From DASVUC01 sp038237225 (lineage in GTDB: Bacteria; Planctomycetota; Phycisphaerae; Tepidisphaerales; Tepidisphaeraceae), in the NCBI GenBank assembly GCA_038237225.1, contig JBBRYX010000001.1, forward strand, positions 496,001-560,000: a DNA stretch of 64,000 nucleotides. Direction: 5' to 3'. Below, one piece after another: positions 52,703 to 60,580 of this stretch (position 1 is the first letter of the stretch; each line of letters opens with the position of its first letter). The notes beneath the pieces are model-generated. The model saw only the letters and a list, made by a program, of their open reading frames with translations. It searched no databases and was not told the origin of the DNA. The position numbers and the translations under genes are program-made.

Positions 52703-52785
52703 CCAGGAACTGGGGAGCAACTGAAACCAGCACCAACCACCCACGCGCATTGAGCCCCCTCCAACCATCTGCATAATCCCACCGC

Positions 52786-54420
52786 ATGTCCAACGTCGTC
52801 ACCCGCTTCGCCCCCTCGCCCACCGGCTACCTCCACGTCGGCGGCGCCCGCACCGCACTCTTCGCCTGGCTTCTCGCCCGCCACGAAGGACTAGCCGGCA
52901 AATTCCTCCTCCGCATCGAAGACACTGATCTCGCGAGATCAACCGAACAAGCGACCGTCCAACTTTTGGAAGACCTCAAATGGCTTGGCCTGCATTGGGA
53001 CAACCCCGACTCCCTCGTCTACCAATCCAAACGCAAAAACGTCTACAACCGAATCATCGAAGACCTGATCGCTCGCGATCTCGCGTACAAAGCCTACGAA
53101 ACGTCATCCGAACTGGACGCATTGCGCAAAGCCGCGGAACGCGAAAAGCGAACCTTCATCTACAACCGCCCCACGCTCACGCCCGACCAGGTTCGGCAAT
53201 ATGAATCCGAAAACCGTCCCCACGTCGTTCGCTTCTCGATGCCGGTGAAGGATTATTCCTTCCGCGACGTCGTGCTCGACAAGGACATCGTCCTCCCCGC
53301 CGGCCAGGTGCAGGATTTCGTCATCCGCAAGACCGATGGCATGCCCACCTACCACTTCGCCGTCGTCGTCGACGATGCCGAAATGGGAATCACGCACGTC
53401 CTCCGCGGCCAGGAACACCTCCTCAACACCATCAACCACATCGCACTTCAGCACGCACTGGAATATCCGCGCCCGACCTATGGACACCTCCCCATCATCA
53501 TGAACACCGACGGTTCCAAAATGTCCAAGCGCGACAGAGACAAGATGATCCGTCAGCGCGCCCAAACCTGGCTCAAGACCTACAAAAAATCCCCCGAAGA
53601 TATCGCCGCCGCCGCCTCGCTTGCGCCTTCGCGGATCAATGACTGGATCTCCGACAACAGCAAACAGCTCGATCTTTCGGAGCAATCCGCAATCATGAAC
53701 GTCATCGATCTCCAGGAATCCGACCTCCCCGAAATCCTCGTCCACGACTTCCGCAAAAACGGCTACCTCCCCGAAACCCTCCTCAACTTCCTCGCCCTCT
53801 TAGGCTGGAACCCCGGCGGAAACCGCGAACGCATGACCGTCGACGAGCTCGTCCAACTTTTCACCATCTCCGGCATCGGCAAAGGCAACGCCAGGTTCGA
53901 TCGCGCCAAACTCCTCGCCTTCAACACCGAAGCCCTCAAAGAAGCCCCCACCGACCGACTCGTCCAGGCGATGCGCGACTTCGTTAACGCCAACCCCGAC
54001 TCCCCCACCAGCCGCGCAACCGACGAACAGCTCGCAACCCTCATCGACATGAAGCGCGGAATCCGCACCTTGCGCGAACTCGATGAAGCCACCCGCTTCT
54101 TCTTCATCCCTGACGACGCGATCGCCTACGACCCCGCCGCCGTCGAAAAAAACCTCAACAAGAACAACAACGAAGGCGCCGCCTTTCTCCGCGAAATCCG
54201 CAACATCCTTGCTAACGTCGCCGATTGGAACGCCCCGGCTCTCGAGCATGCGCTGCAATCTTACTGCGCCCAGCGCACGCTCAACCTCGGCAAAGTTGCC
54301 CAACCCATCCGCGTCGCCATCACCGGCTCCACCATCAGCCCCCCCATCTTCCAATCCCTCGAATTCCTCGCGCGCACATCCACCCTCGCCCGCATCGACC
54401 GCTGCCTTTCGCTCCTCTAA
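52786..54420 (+). CDS. gltX: Glutamate--tRNA ligase
   Basis: A 544-residue class I synthetase that charges tRNA-Glu. SPTGYLHVGG (9-18, HIGH-type) and KMSKR (~245-249) are both present, and ENRPHVVRF and DGMPTYHFAVVVDDAEMGITHVLRG match the core. Between KMSKR and the GYLPETLLNFLALLGW segment there is an insertion of about 60 residues relative to the common bacterial enzyme, so the protein is longer than usual (~470-500). Confidence 0.95.
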   Translation: MSNVVTRFAPSPTGYLHVGGARTALFAWLLARHEGLAGKFLLRIEDTDLARSTEQATVQLLEDLKWLGLHWDNPDSLVYQSKRKNVYNRIIEDLIARDLAYKAYETSSELDALRKAAEREKRTFIYNRPTLTPDQVRQYESENRPHVVRFSMPVKDYSFRDVVLDKDIVLPAGQVQDFVIRKTDGMPTYHFAVVVDDAEMGITHVLRGQEHLLNTINHIALQHALEYPRPTYGHLPIIMNTDGSKMSKRDRDKMIRQRAQTWLKTYKKSPEDIAAAASLAPSRINDWISDNSKQLDLSEQSAIMNVIDLQESDLPEILVHDFRKNGYLPETLLNFLALLGWNPGGNRERMTVDELVQLFTISGIGKGNARFDRAKLLAFNTEALKEAPTDRLVQAMRDFVNANPDSPTSRATDEQLATLIDMKRGIRTLRELDEATRFFFIPDDAIAYDPAAVEKNLNKNNNEGAAFLREIRNILANVADWNAPALEHALQSYCAQRTLNLGKVAQPIRVAITGSTISPPIFQSLEFLARTSTLARIDRCLSLL

Positions 54421-54470
54421 CCGATAGCGCCGCCGGTTTATTTCCTATCGATCCCGCCGACAACTTCCAC

Positions 54471-54506
54471 CTCCTGCCTCCTGCCTCTTGCCTCTTGCCT
54501 CTTGCC
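54471..54506. repeat. CTCTTGC/CTCCTGC heptamer array
   Basis: Five tandem heptamers (CTCCTGC, then CTCTTGC). The same motif occurs at 6217-6248. Confidence 0.85.
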
Positions 54507-54572
54507 TTCCCCCTCCCGATCAACCCAACCCAAAAATACAAACATCCACCCGCCGGACGCGTCGTATTATTA

Positions 54573-54615
54573 GTGAGGACAAACCAAGCCGTCCTCACGG
54601 GATTTGTGTAATCCC
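54573..54615 (+). promoter_or_regulatory. Two adjacent hairpins in the leader of the DUF488 gene
   Basis: GTGAGGAC (54573-54580) pairs with GTCCTCAC (54591-54598); directly after it GGGATT (54599-54604) pairs with AATCCC (54610-54615). Both lie between gltX and the DUF488 ATG at 54638, after TATTAT at 54565. They might be a structured leader. Confidence 0.5.
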
Positions 54616-54637
54616 GAACTGAACGGAGCGCGGCAAC

Positions 54638-55009
54638 ATGATCAAAGTCAAGCACCTGATGGACGATTGCGAAGACGACGATGGACAGCGCATCTGGGTC
54701 GAGCCCCACAATCTCACCCGCGACCTCCGCGAGTGGTGCAAGGTCGATCACGTGCTCCCCCACCTCGGCCCCGCGATCAAGCTCTGGAAGCTTCTCGACG
54801 AACATTCCGATGCGTACGAAGCCTTCCGCGCCGATTATCACCAGCAGCTGCGCAACAGCCCCTACCGCGTCGCGCTGCAATCCCTGGCCGGCGCATCACG
54901 ACACGAGAACTTCACCCTCGTTCATGCGTCAGATCAACCGGAGCACAACTCTGCAACCGCGCTATACGAATATTTGAGCGAACTCGAGGCATACATCCCG
55001 CCAGACTGA
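54638..55009 (+). CDS. DUF488 family protein
   Basis: A 123-residue soluble protein. The pattern DDGQRIWVEPHNLTRDLREW, then EAFRADYHQQL and HASDQPEHNSATALYEYL, matches DUF488 proteins. The R-W-P-R element usual after the first strand is E-P-H-N here, so the family match is somewhat divergent. GGAG lies 13 bases upstream of the ATG. Confidence 0.7.
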   Translation: MIKVKHLMDDCEDDDGQRIWVEPHNLTRDLREWCKVDHVLPHLGPAIKLWKLLDEHSDAYEAFRADYHQQLRNSPYRVALQSLAGASRHENFTLVHASDQPEHNSATALYEYLSELEAYIPPD

Positions 55010-55105
55010 TCGCTCACCAGGTTTCTCTCCCCCCCCGCCCGGCAGTCGACCCCTCCTACGCCGGTCGTTTTTTTCATCCCAAGAAGGCCGATTGCCTTTT
55101 TCCTA

Positions 55106-55197
55106 TCACGTTTCACGTTTCACGTTTCAGTTTCAGTTTTACGTTTTACGTTTTACGTTTCACATCCACATCCCACGTCCCACGTTTCACGTTTCTC
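55106..55197. repeat. ACGTTTC/ACGTTTT tandem array
   Basis: About ten degenerate copies (ACGTTTC, ACGTTTT, AGTTTC, CCCACGT) precede uvrD. If translated from an ATG at 55092 they would give an artificial N-terminus rich in F-T-F-H-V-S. Confidence 0.9.
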
Positions 55198-55220
55198 CCC
55201 AGACCGATTACCATCCCCCC

Positions 55221-57479
55221 GTGATTTCCCAACAAGACCTTCTCACCGACCTCACCGATGCCCAGAAATCCGCCGTCCTCCACGTCGACGGCCCCCTGCT
55301 CATCGTCGCCGGCGCAGGCTCGGGCAAAACCCGCGTCATCACCCGCCGCGTCGCGTTCCTCATCAGCACCGGCATTCCCGCCAACTCCATCCTCGCCCTC
55401 ACCTTCACCAACAAAGCCGCCGGCGAGATGAAGCACCGCATCGGCGCCCTCTCCTCCCGCCCCATCCGCGACTTCGGCAAGCTCGACCAGCCTTGGCCCA
55501 TGGTCTGCACCTTCCACTCTCTCTGCTTGCGGGTCCTCCGCCACTACGCCAATGCCGTCAGCCTGCCCAACAACTTCACCATCTACGACTCCGCCGATCA
55601 GACCAAGCTGATTAAGGAAGCGCTCAAATCTCTCGACATCTCCAGCACCAACTTCTCGCCGTCCCAGGTCCACAGCTCCATCAGCAACGCCAAGAACCAC
55701 CTTCTCGGACCAGATGCCTTCGCTTCTCGCGCCAAAGATTTTTACGAACGCCAAATCGCCCGTGCCTACGCCAAATACCAGCAGCTTCTCAAGCAAAACA
55801 ATGGCCTGGACTTCGACGATCTGCTCCTCAAAACCGCCGAAGCCTTCCGCGATCACGCTGATGTCCTGAAGGAGCTTCAGGAGCGTTTCCAGTACATCCT
55901 CATCGACGAATACCAGGACACCAACCACGCCCAGTACGTCATCGCCCACGCGCTCGCCGTCCTTCACAAAAACATCTGCGTCGTCGGCGACCCCGACCAA
56001 TCCATCTACGCCTGGCGCGGCGCGGACATCAAAAACATCCTCGAGTTCGAGCGCGACTACCCCGCCGCCACGGTGGTACGCCTCGAACAAAACTATCGCT
56101 CGACAAAAACCATCCTCGAGATCGCCAGCAAGCTGATCTCCAACAACACCCAGCGCAAAGACAAGTCTCTCTGGACCGAAAACGACCAGGGCGACAACGC
56201 CAAAGTCCTCCTCTGCCAGGACGAGCACGATGAAGCCGCCCAGGTCACGCACATCCTCCAGGACCTCCACGAAAAGACCGGCATCGACTGGAACAAGATG
56301 GCCATCTTCTATCGCATGAACGCCCTCTCCCGCGTCATGGAAGACGGCCTCCGCCGCGCCAACGTCCCCTACCAGATCGCCCGCGGCGTCGAGTTCTACA
56401 ACCGCAGGGAAATCAAGGACGTCATCGCCTACCTCCGCGTCATCGCCAACCCCGATGACGAAGTCTCACTCACCCGAATCATCAACGTCCCCACACGAGG
56501 CATCGGCGACACCACCGTCAAACAACTCCAATCCCACGGCATCTCAAAGGGTCTCACCCTCTGGGGAGCACTCCTCGAGGCACACCAAGTCCCCGGACTT
56601 TCCACCCGCGCCCTGAACTCCATCAAAAACTTCATCACCCTAATCAACCCCTGGCGCGCCCTGCTCTCACCCGCATCCCCAAACCAAGCTCAGGGACCGC
56701 AGTCCCTGGGTTTCCAACCCCAAAAAATCTCCGTCCGCGCCCTCATGGAAGACGTCGTCATCAAATCCGGAATGGAAGCCGCCCTCAAAAAAGAAGACCC
56801 CGGCGGCGAATCCGAGAATCGCCCCCTGGACAACATCAACGAACTCATCTCCTCCGCCGCCGAGTTCGAAACGGAAAACCCCGAAGGCACTCTCGATGAA
56901 TACCTCGGCATGATCTCCCTCGTCGCCGACGCCGATCATTTCAAAGGCGCCGGCGGGGCCGTCACCCTCATGACCCTCCATGCCGCCAAGGGCTTGGAGT
57001 TTCCCGTCGTCGCCATGATCGGATTAGAAGAAGGCGTCCTCCCCCACGCCCGCTCACGCGGCAACCTCTACGAGCTCGAAGAAGAACGCCGACTCTGCTT
57101 CGTCGGAATCACCCGAGCCGAACAAAAACTCATCCTCACCAAAGCCGCCTACCGCACCATCCGCGGCCTGCGCGAACGCACCATCACCAGCCCATTCCTC
57201 TCCGAAATGCCCCAGGACAAACTCGACATCACCGACCGCACCGGCATCGACGACCTCCACGACACCCGCGCCGCCTTCCGCGAACGCCTCGAAATCGAAT
57301 CCGACCACCTCGCCTCAAAATTCAAAAAAGGCCAACTCGTCCGCCACCCCCAATTCGGCCTGGGCCGAATCACCGAAGTCACCGACATGGGCCAACAAAC
57401 AAGAGCCGTAATAGAGTTCAACGCCGCCGGCCGAAAAACCCTCATCCTCCAATACGCACGCCTCGAACCCGTCAGCTAA
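55221..57479 (+). CDS. uvrD: UvrD/PcrA/Rep-type ATP-dependent DNA helicase
   Basis: A 752-residue superfamily 1A helicase from GTG 55221, which gives the normal start (LTDLTDAQKSAVLHVDGPLL). Motifs: Walker A AGAGSGKT (30-37), Ia TFTNKAAGEMK, II IDEYQDTN, III GDPDQSIYAWRGA, IV EQNYRSTKTILEIA, V LMTLHAAKGLEFPVV and VI VGITRAEQ. A repeat-coded segment is inserted at nucleotides 56691-56708, near residue 490, in a linker. A 37-bp perfect inverted repeat follows the stop directly. Confidence 0.95.
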   Translation: MISQQDLLTDLTDAQKSAVLHVDGPLLIVAGAGSGKTRVITRRVAFLISTGIPANSILALTFTNKAAGEMKHRIGALSSRPIRDFGKLDQPWPMVCTFHSLCLRVLRHYANAVSLPNNFTIYDSADQTKLIKEALKSLDISSTNFSPSQVHSSISNAKNHLLGPDAFASRAKDFYERQIARAYAKYQQLLKQNNGLDFDDLLLKTAEAFRDHADVLKELQERFQYILIDEYQDTNHAQYVIAHALAVLHKNICVVGDPDQSIYAWRGADIKNILEFERDYPAATVVRLEQNYRSTKTILEIASKLISNNTQRKDKSLWTENDQGDNAKVLLCQDEHDEAAQVTHILQDLHEKTGIDWNKMAIFYRMNALSRVMEDGLRRANVPYQIARGVEFYNRREIKDVIAYLRVIANPDDEVSLTRIINVPTRGIGDTTVKQLQSHGISKGLTLWGALLEAHQVPGLSTRALNSIKNFITLINPWRALLSPASPNQAQGPQSLGFQPQKISVRALMEDVVIKSGMEAALKKEDPGGESENRPLDNINELISSAAEFETENPEGTLDEYLGMISLVADADHFKGAGGAVTLMTLHAAKGLEFPVVAMIGLEEGVLPHARSRGNLYELEEERRLCFVGITRAEQKLILTKAAYRTIRGLRERTITSPFLSEMPQDKLDITDRTGIDDLHDTRAAFRERLEIESDHLASKFKKGQLVRHPQFGLGRITEVTDMGQQTRAVIEFNAAGRKTLILQYARLEPVS
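56691..56708. repeat. CAGGGAC hairpin inserted in uvrD
   Basis: CAGGGAC (56691-56697), CGCA, GTCCCTG (56702-56708), preceded by AAGCT and followed by GGTTTCC. In frame it codes Q-G-P-Q-S-L-G-F. Confidence 0.8.
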
Positions 57480-57480
57480 G

Positions 57481-57567
57481 AATTGACGATTGGGTGATTG
57501 AGTCATTGACGATTGAAGAGCCAATTGTCTTTCAATCGTCAATGACTCAATCACCCAATCGTCAATT
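57481..57567. repeat. Perfect 37-bp inverted repeat
   Basis: Arms 57481-57517 and 57531-57567 are exact reverse complements (AATTGACGATTGGGTGATTG...), with a 13-base loop. The arms hold two copies of ATTGACGATTG. It begins two bases after the uvrD stop. Confidence 0.97.
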
Positions 57568-57633
57568 CCTCCCGGCCCAATCGTCAATCCCCCCATTGAC
57601 TCATCCCCCCACCCTCCATTAACTCTCACTCTC

Positions 57634-58128
57634 ATGCACCACGTTCCCCCCGACATCAAAAGCACCATCGGACGCGCCCTCGGCCGCATCCCCTCCGGCG
57701 TCTTCATCCTCACCGCCGAACACGATGCCCAGTCTTCCGCCATGCTCGCCAGTTGGGTTCAGCAAGTCGCCTTCGATCCCCCCGCCATCATGATCTCCAT
57801 CGCCCAGGACCGCCCCATCGCCCACCTCATCAAGGAATCCAACCGCCTCGCCCTCTCCATCATCCCCGACAACGACACCAACCTCATGAAACGCTACGCC
57901 CGCGGCGTGAAACCCGGCGAAGATCCCTTCGCCAACATCTCCACCCTTACCACCCCCTCCGGCCTCCGAGTCTTCGCAGACGCCGTCGCCTGGCTCGAAT
58001 GCAACCTAATCAAAACCTGCACCTTCAACGCCGACCACGAAGTCCACCTCGCCAAAGTAACCGCCGCCGCATTATTAAAAGATGCCCCCTCCTTCACCCA
58101 CCAACGCGGCAGCGGATTTCACTACTAG
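57634..58128 (+). CDS. Flavin reductase-like FMN-binding protein
   Basis: A 164-residue protein of the flavin reductase (HpaC/DIM6) family. IPSGVFILTAEHDAQSSAMLASWVQQVAFDPP is the FMN-binding N-terminal part, with SIAQDRPIAHLIKESN; the C-terminal half carries WLECNLIKTCTFNADHEVHLAKV. These proteins reduce or simply bind flavin. It lies between the uvrD inverted repeat and the GxxExxY element. Confidence 0.85.
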   Translation: MHHVPPDIKSTIGRALGRIPSGVFILTAEHDAQSSAMLASWVQQVAFDPPAIMISIAQDRPIAHLIKESNRLALSIIPDNDTNLMKRYARGVKPGEDPFANISTLTTPSGLRVFADAVAWLECNLIKTCTFNADHEVHLAKVTAAALLKDAPSFTHQRGSGFHY

Positions 58129-58145
58129 TCGATTAATTAACGACA

Positions 58146-58649
58146 CGCCAAGCTCGCGAAGACGCCAAGATCGCCGAGTCAGGAGCAGATGATTCGTTTG
58201 ACGCCGTCTTTCAACATCGCCACGTCGAAGTTGATCAGCGATCCGAGTGGCTGCTTGATGATGCGCAAATAAGACAGCACTTGCAGCCGATGCACGGGAT
58301 GAAACGTCTCACACGCCTTAATCTCGACCACCAGCTTCTCACCGACGAGCAGGTCGATGCACCCCTTCGCCACCTCCACTCCTTTATAGAAAATCGCAAC
58401 AACCCTCTGTTTCTCAAACGGAATCAAGCGCTCCTTCAACTCCACTTCCATTGCACGCTGATACGCCGCCTCAGGAAGCCCCGCTCCCAGCCGCCGATGC
58501 ACCTCGATCGCCGCCCCAATCACAGCATGCGCCAACTTGTCCAGCTCCGGCGGAGGCTCCGGCAACCGCCCGAACATCGGATCCTCATCTTCAAAAGGCA
58601 TCTCACCCTCTCTTCCCTTGGCGCTCTTGGCGTCTTGGCGAACTCGGCG
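58146..58649. mobile_element. Element with 33-bp inverted ends carrying a GxxExxY gene
   Basis: Arms 58146-58178 and 58617-58649 are reverse complements at 28 of 33 positions, sharing the core GACGCCAAGA. The left arm stops exactly where the gene's stop codon begins. The element is 504 bp long and contains only the GxxExxY gene. Confidence 0.65.
58179..58601 (-). CDS. GxxExxY family protein
   Basis: A 140-residue protein with G-x-G-L-P-E-x-x-Y (GAGLPEAAYQRAMEVEL), then FEKQRVVAIFYKGVEV and ARG-like K-x-C-I-D-L-L-V and VEIKAC, the layout of GxxExxY proteins, which resemble restriction-endonuclease-like folds. Their function is not settled; many occur within intervening sequences of rRNA genes. 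Here the gene is bounded by inverted repeats. Confidence 0.88.
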   Translation of the reverse strand: MPFEDEDPMFGRLPEPPPELDKLAHAVIGAAIEVHRRLGAGLPEAAYQRAMEVELKERLIPFEKQRVVAIFYKGVEVAKGCIDLLVGEKLVVEIKACETFHPVHRLQVLSYLRIIKQPLGSLINFDVAMLKDGVKRIICS

Positions 58650-58663
58650 CGTCGTTCAATCCT

Positions 58664-59146
58664 TCACCCATCCAGCTCCAACACAAACGCCTGATCACAC
58701 CGCCTCGCCAAATGCTGCGCCACAAACGGCGCAAACCCATACTTCGTATAAAGCTTGATCGCTTCCTTCAACACCGTCGAAGTCTCCAGCGTCACCCGCT
58801 TAAACCCCATCTCTTTCGCGCTGCTCACCGCGTGATCCAGCAGCTTTTTCCCCAGCCCCTTCCCCCGCACATCCTTCCGCAGATACATCTTCCGCAGCTC
58901 CACCGAATGGGTATCCACCGGATACAACCCAATGCATCCCACGATCTCCCGAGAGTCATTCTCCAGCACATCAAACCGCCCCCCGCGACGCGCATAATGA
59001 AACTCCAGGTCCCCCAGATCCGTATCCGTTCCGCAAGGCTCATGCTTCAGCCCATACTCTTGAAGCACCGTACTCACGAGCGCCGCCACCGCTTCGCGAT
59101 CTTCGTTCGTCGCCGGCCGCAGGTTCGCAGGAATGTTCTTCGACAT
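58664..59146 (-). CDS. GNAT family N-acetyltransferase
   Basis: A 160-residue acetyltransferase from ATG 59146. VELRKMYLRKDVRGKGLGKKLLDHAV contains the acetyl-CoA binding R-x-x-G-x-G/A (RGKGLG), and LETSTVLKEAIKLYTKYGF is motif B. Substrate unknown. It is divergent from the Mug-like gene with a 22-base gap. Confidence 0.88.
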   Translation of the reverse strand: MSKNIPANLRPATNEDREAVAALVSTVLQEYGLKHEPCGTDTDLGDLEFHYARRGGRFDVLENDSREIVGCIGLYPVDTHSVELRKMYLRKDVRGKGLGKKLLDHAVSSAKEMGFKRVTLETSTVLKEAIKLYTKYGFAPFVAQHLARRCDQAFVLELDG

Positions 59147-59168
59147 CGCCCTATTGTAACGCATCGCC

Positions 59169-59729
59169 ATGATCCATCACCGCCAAAGACCAACGCCCCA
59201 ACAAATCAAAGCATGCATCGGGAAATCCCTCCCCGATCTCATCGCTCCCAACCTCAAAATCCTCTTCTGCGGCATCAATCCCAGCCTCTATTCCGCCGCT
59301 GTCCGCCACCACTTCGCCCGCCCCGGAAATCGCTTCTGGCCCACACTTCATACCGCCGGCTTCACTCCCCACCTCTTCTCGCCCTACGAAGATCACGCAC
59401 TGCTCGATCTCGGCTATGGTCTGACCAACATCGTCCCCACCGCAACCGCCGGCGCCGCCGACCTCGCCCCCGCCGAATACGCGCCCGCCGCCCAACTCCT
59501 CAAAAGAAAACTCCTCCGCTACCGCCCCAGATTCCTCGCCATCCTCGGCCTCGGCGCCTACCGGCTCGCCTTCGCCGACCGCGACGCCGCCCTCGGACTC
59601 CAACCCAAACCCATCGCCCACACCCATCTCTGGATCCTCCCCAACCCCTCCGGACTCAACGCCCACTACCAACTCAAAGACCTCGCCAAAATCTACGCCC
59701 ACCTGAGAAAGGCATCCGAACAGCCATGA
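59169..59729 (+). CDS. mug: Mug-like mismatch-specific uracil-DNA glycosylase
   Basis: A 186-residue protein. LFCGINPSL near residue 35 is motif I of family 2 uracil-DNA glycosylases (catalytic N in G-I-N-P), FWPTLHTAGFTP and NPSGLNAHY (motif II) follow. It would remove U or T opposite G in duplex DNA. The next gene's ATG overlaps its stop (ATGA). Confidence 0.9.
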   Translation: MIHHRQRPTPQQIKACIGKSLPDLIAPNLKILFCGINPSLYSAAVRHHFARPGNRFWPTLHTAGFTPHLFSPYEDHALLDLGYGLTNIVPTATAGAADLAPAEYAPAAQLLKRKLLRYRPRFLAILGLGAYRLAFADRDAALGLQPKPIAHTHLWILPNPSGLNAHYQLKDLAKIYAHLRKASEQP

Positions 59730-60546
59730 CCCGCCTCTTCTCTTCCAGTAGCACAGGCTTCCAGCCCGTGTTTCTCTCTCTTCTCCTTTTGACTTCCTGC
59801 ACCTCATCCATCTCCCCCCTCCTCCACGCTCACGCCCACAACGACTACGACCACACCCACCCCCTCGCCGACGCCCTCGCCGCCGGCTACACCTCCATCG
59901 AGCCCGACATCGTGCTCCTCTCAATAACATCCTCTACATCGCCCACAACAAAGACGAAATCATCCCAACCCGCACGCTCGACTCCCTCTATCTCAAACCC
60001 CTCGCCAACCGCATTCGCCACAACGCCGGCCACGTCTACAAAAACTCCCCCGCCTCCGTCACTCTATTGATCGACCTCAAATCCGACCCCATCCCCACCT
60101 ACACGCGACTCAAACAAATCCTCGCGCCATACGATCCTCTCCTCACCCACTTCACGAACTCCGAGACCCACGAAGGCCCCATCACCATCATCCTCACCGG
60201 CAACAATCCCCGCGATCTCATCGCCCGCGAGCCCAACCGCATCGTCGCCTGCGACGGCACCCTTGCCGATCTCAACACCAACCCCCCACCCACCTTCATC
60301 CCCCTCATCAGTTCCAAATGGCAAGACACCTTCACCTGGAACGGCAACGGACCCATCCCCGCAAACGAGCGCGCCATCATGCGCGAACTCGCAAGCCGCT
60401 CCCACGCTCAACATCGAAAGCTTCGCTTCTGGGCGGCACCAGATAATCCCGCCGCCTGGAAGGAACTTCACGACGCGGACGTTGATCTCATCAACACCGA
60501 CCACCTCAAAGAGTGCCGCGCCTTCCTCCTCCACCCGCGCCCGTAG
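59726..60546 (+). pseudogene. GDPD/PI-PLC-like phosphodiesterase lipoprotein, frameshifted
   Basis: The first frame starts at ATG 59726, overlapping the mug stop, and gives a lipoprotein signal (LSLLLLTSC, C25) followed by HAHNDYDHTHPLADALAAGYTSIEPDIVLL, the start of a glycerophosphodiesterase-like TIM barrel. At ~59912-59922 the frame shifts by one base; the other frame continues with NNILYIAHNKDEI and LLIDLKSD to the stop at 60544-60546. So the whole gene is present but broken by a single base. Part of the signal peptide is coded by a palindromic repeat. Confidence 0.85.
59748..59770. repeat. Palindromic repeat, copy 7 (single arm, variant)
   Basis: GTAGCACAGGCTTCCAGCCC followed by GTG, within the signal peptide of the phosphodiesterase; coded as S-T-G-F-Q-P-V. 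Confidence 0.8.
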
Positions 60547-60566
60547 CACGGGCGTCCTGCCCGTGT
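60542..60566. repeat. Palindromic repeat, copy 8 (single arm)
   Basis: CGTAGCACGGGCGTCCTGCC followed by CGTGT, starting at the stop codon of the phosphodiesterase gene. Confidence 0.9.
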
Positions 60567-60580
60567 CCAAACTCTAGAAA

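Noticed and set aside
55106..55197. CRISPR array
   Set aside because: The units are 6-8 bases with no spacers; no cas genes are present.
55092..55220. Upstream ATG for UvrD
   Set aside because: It would translate an ACGTTTC array; the GTG at 55221 gives the normal family N-terminus.
58451..60070. 539-residue plus-strand frame across the GNAT and mug genes
   Set aside because: Arg/Pro/His-rich shadow; only its last part coincides with the true start of the phosphodiesterase gene in the same frame.
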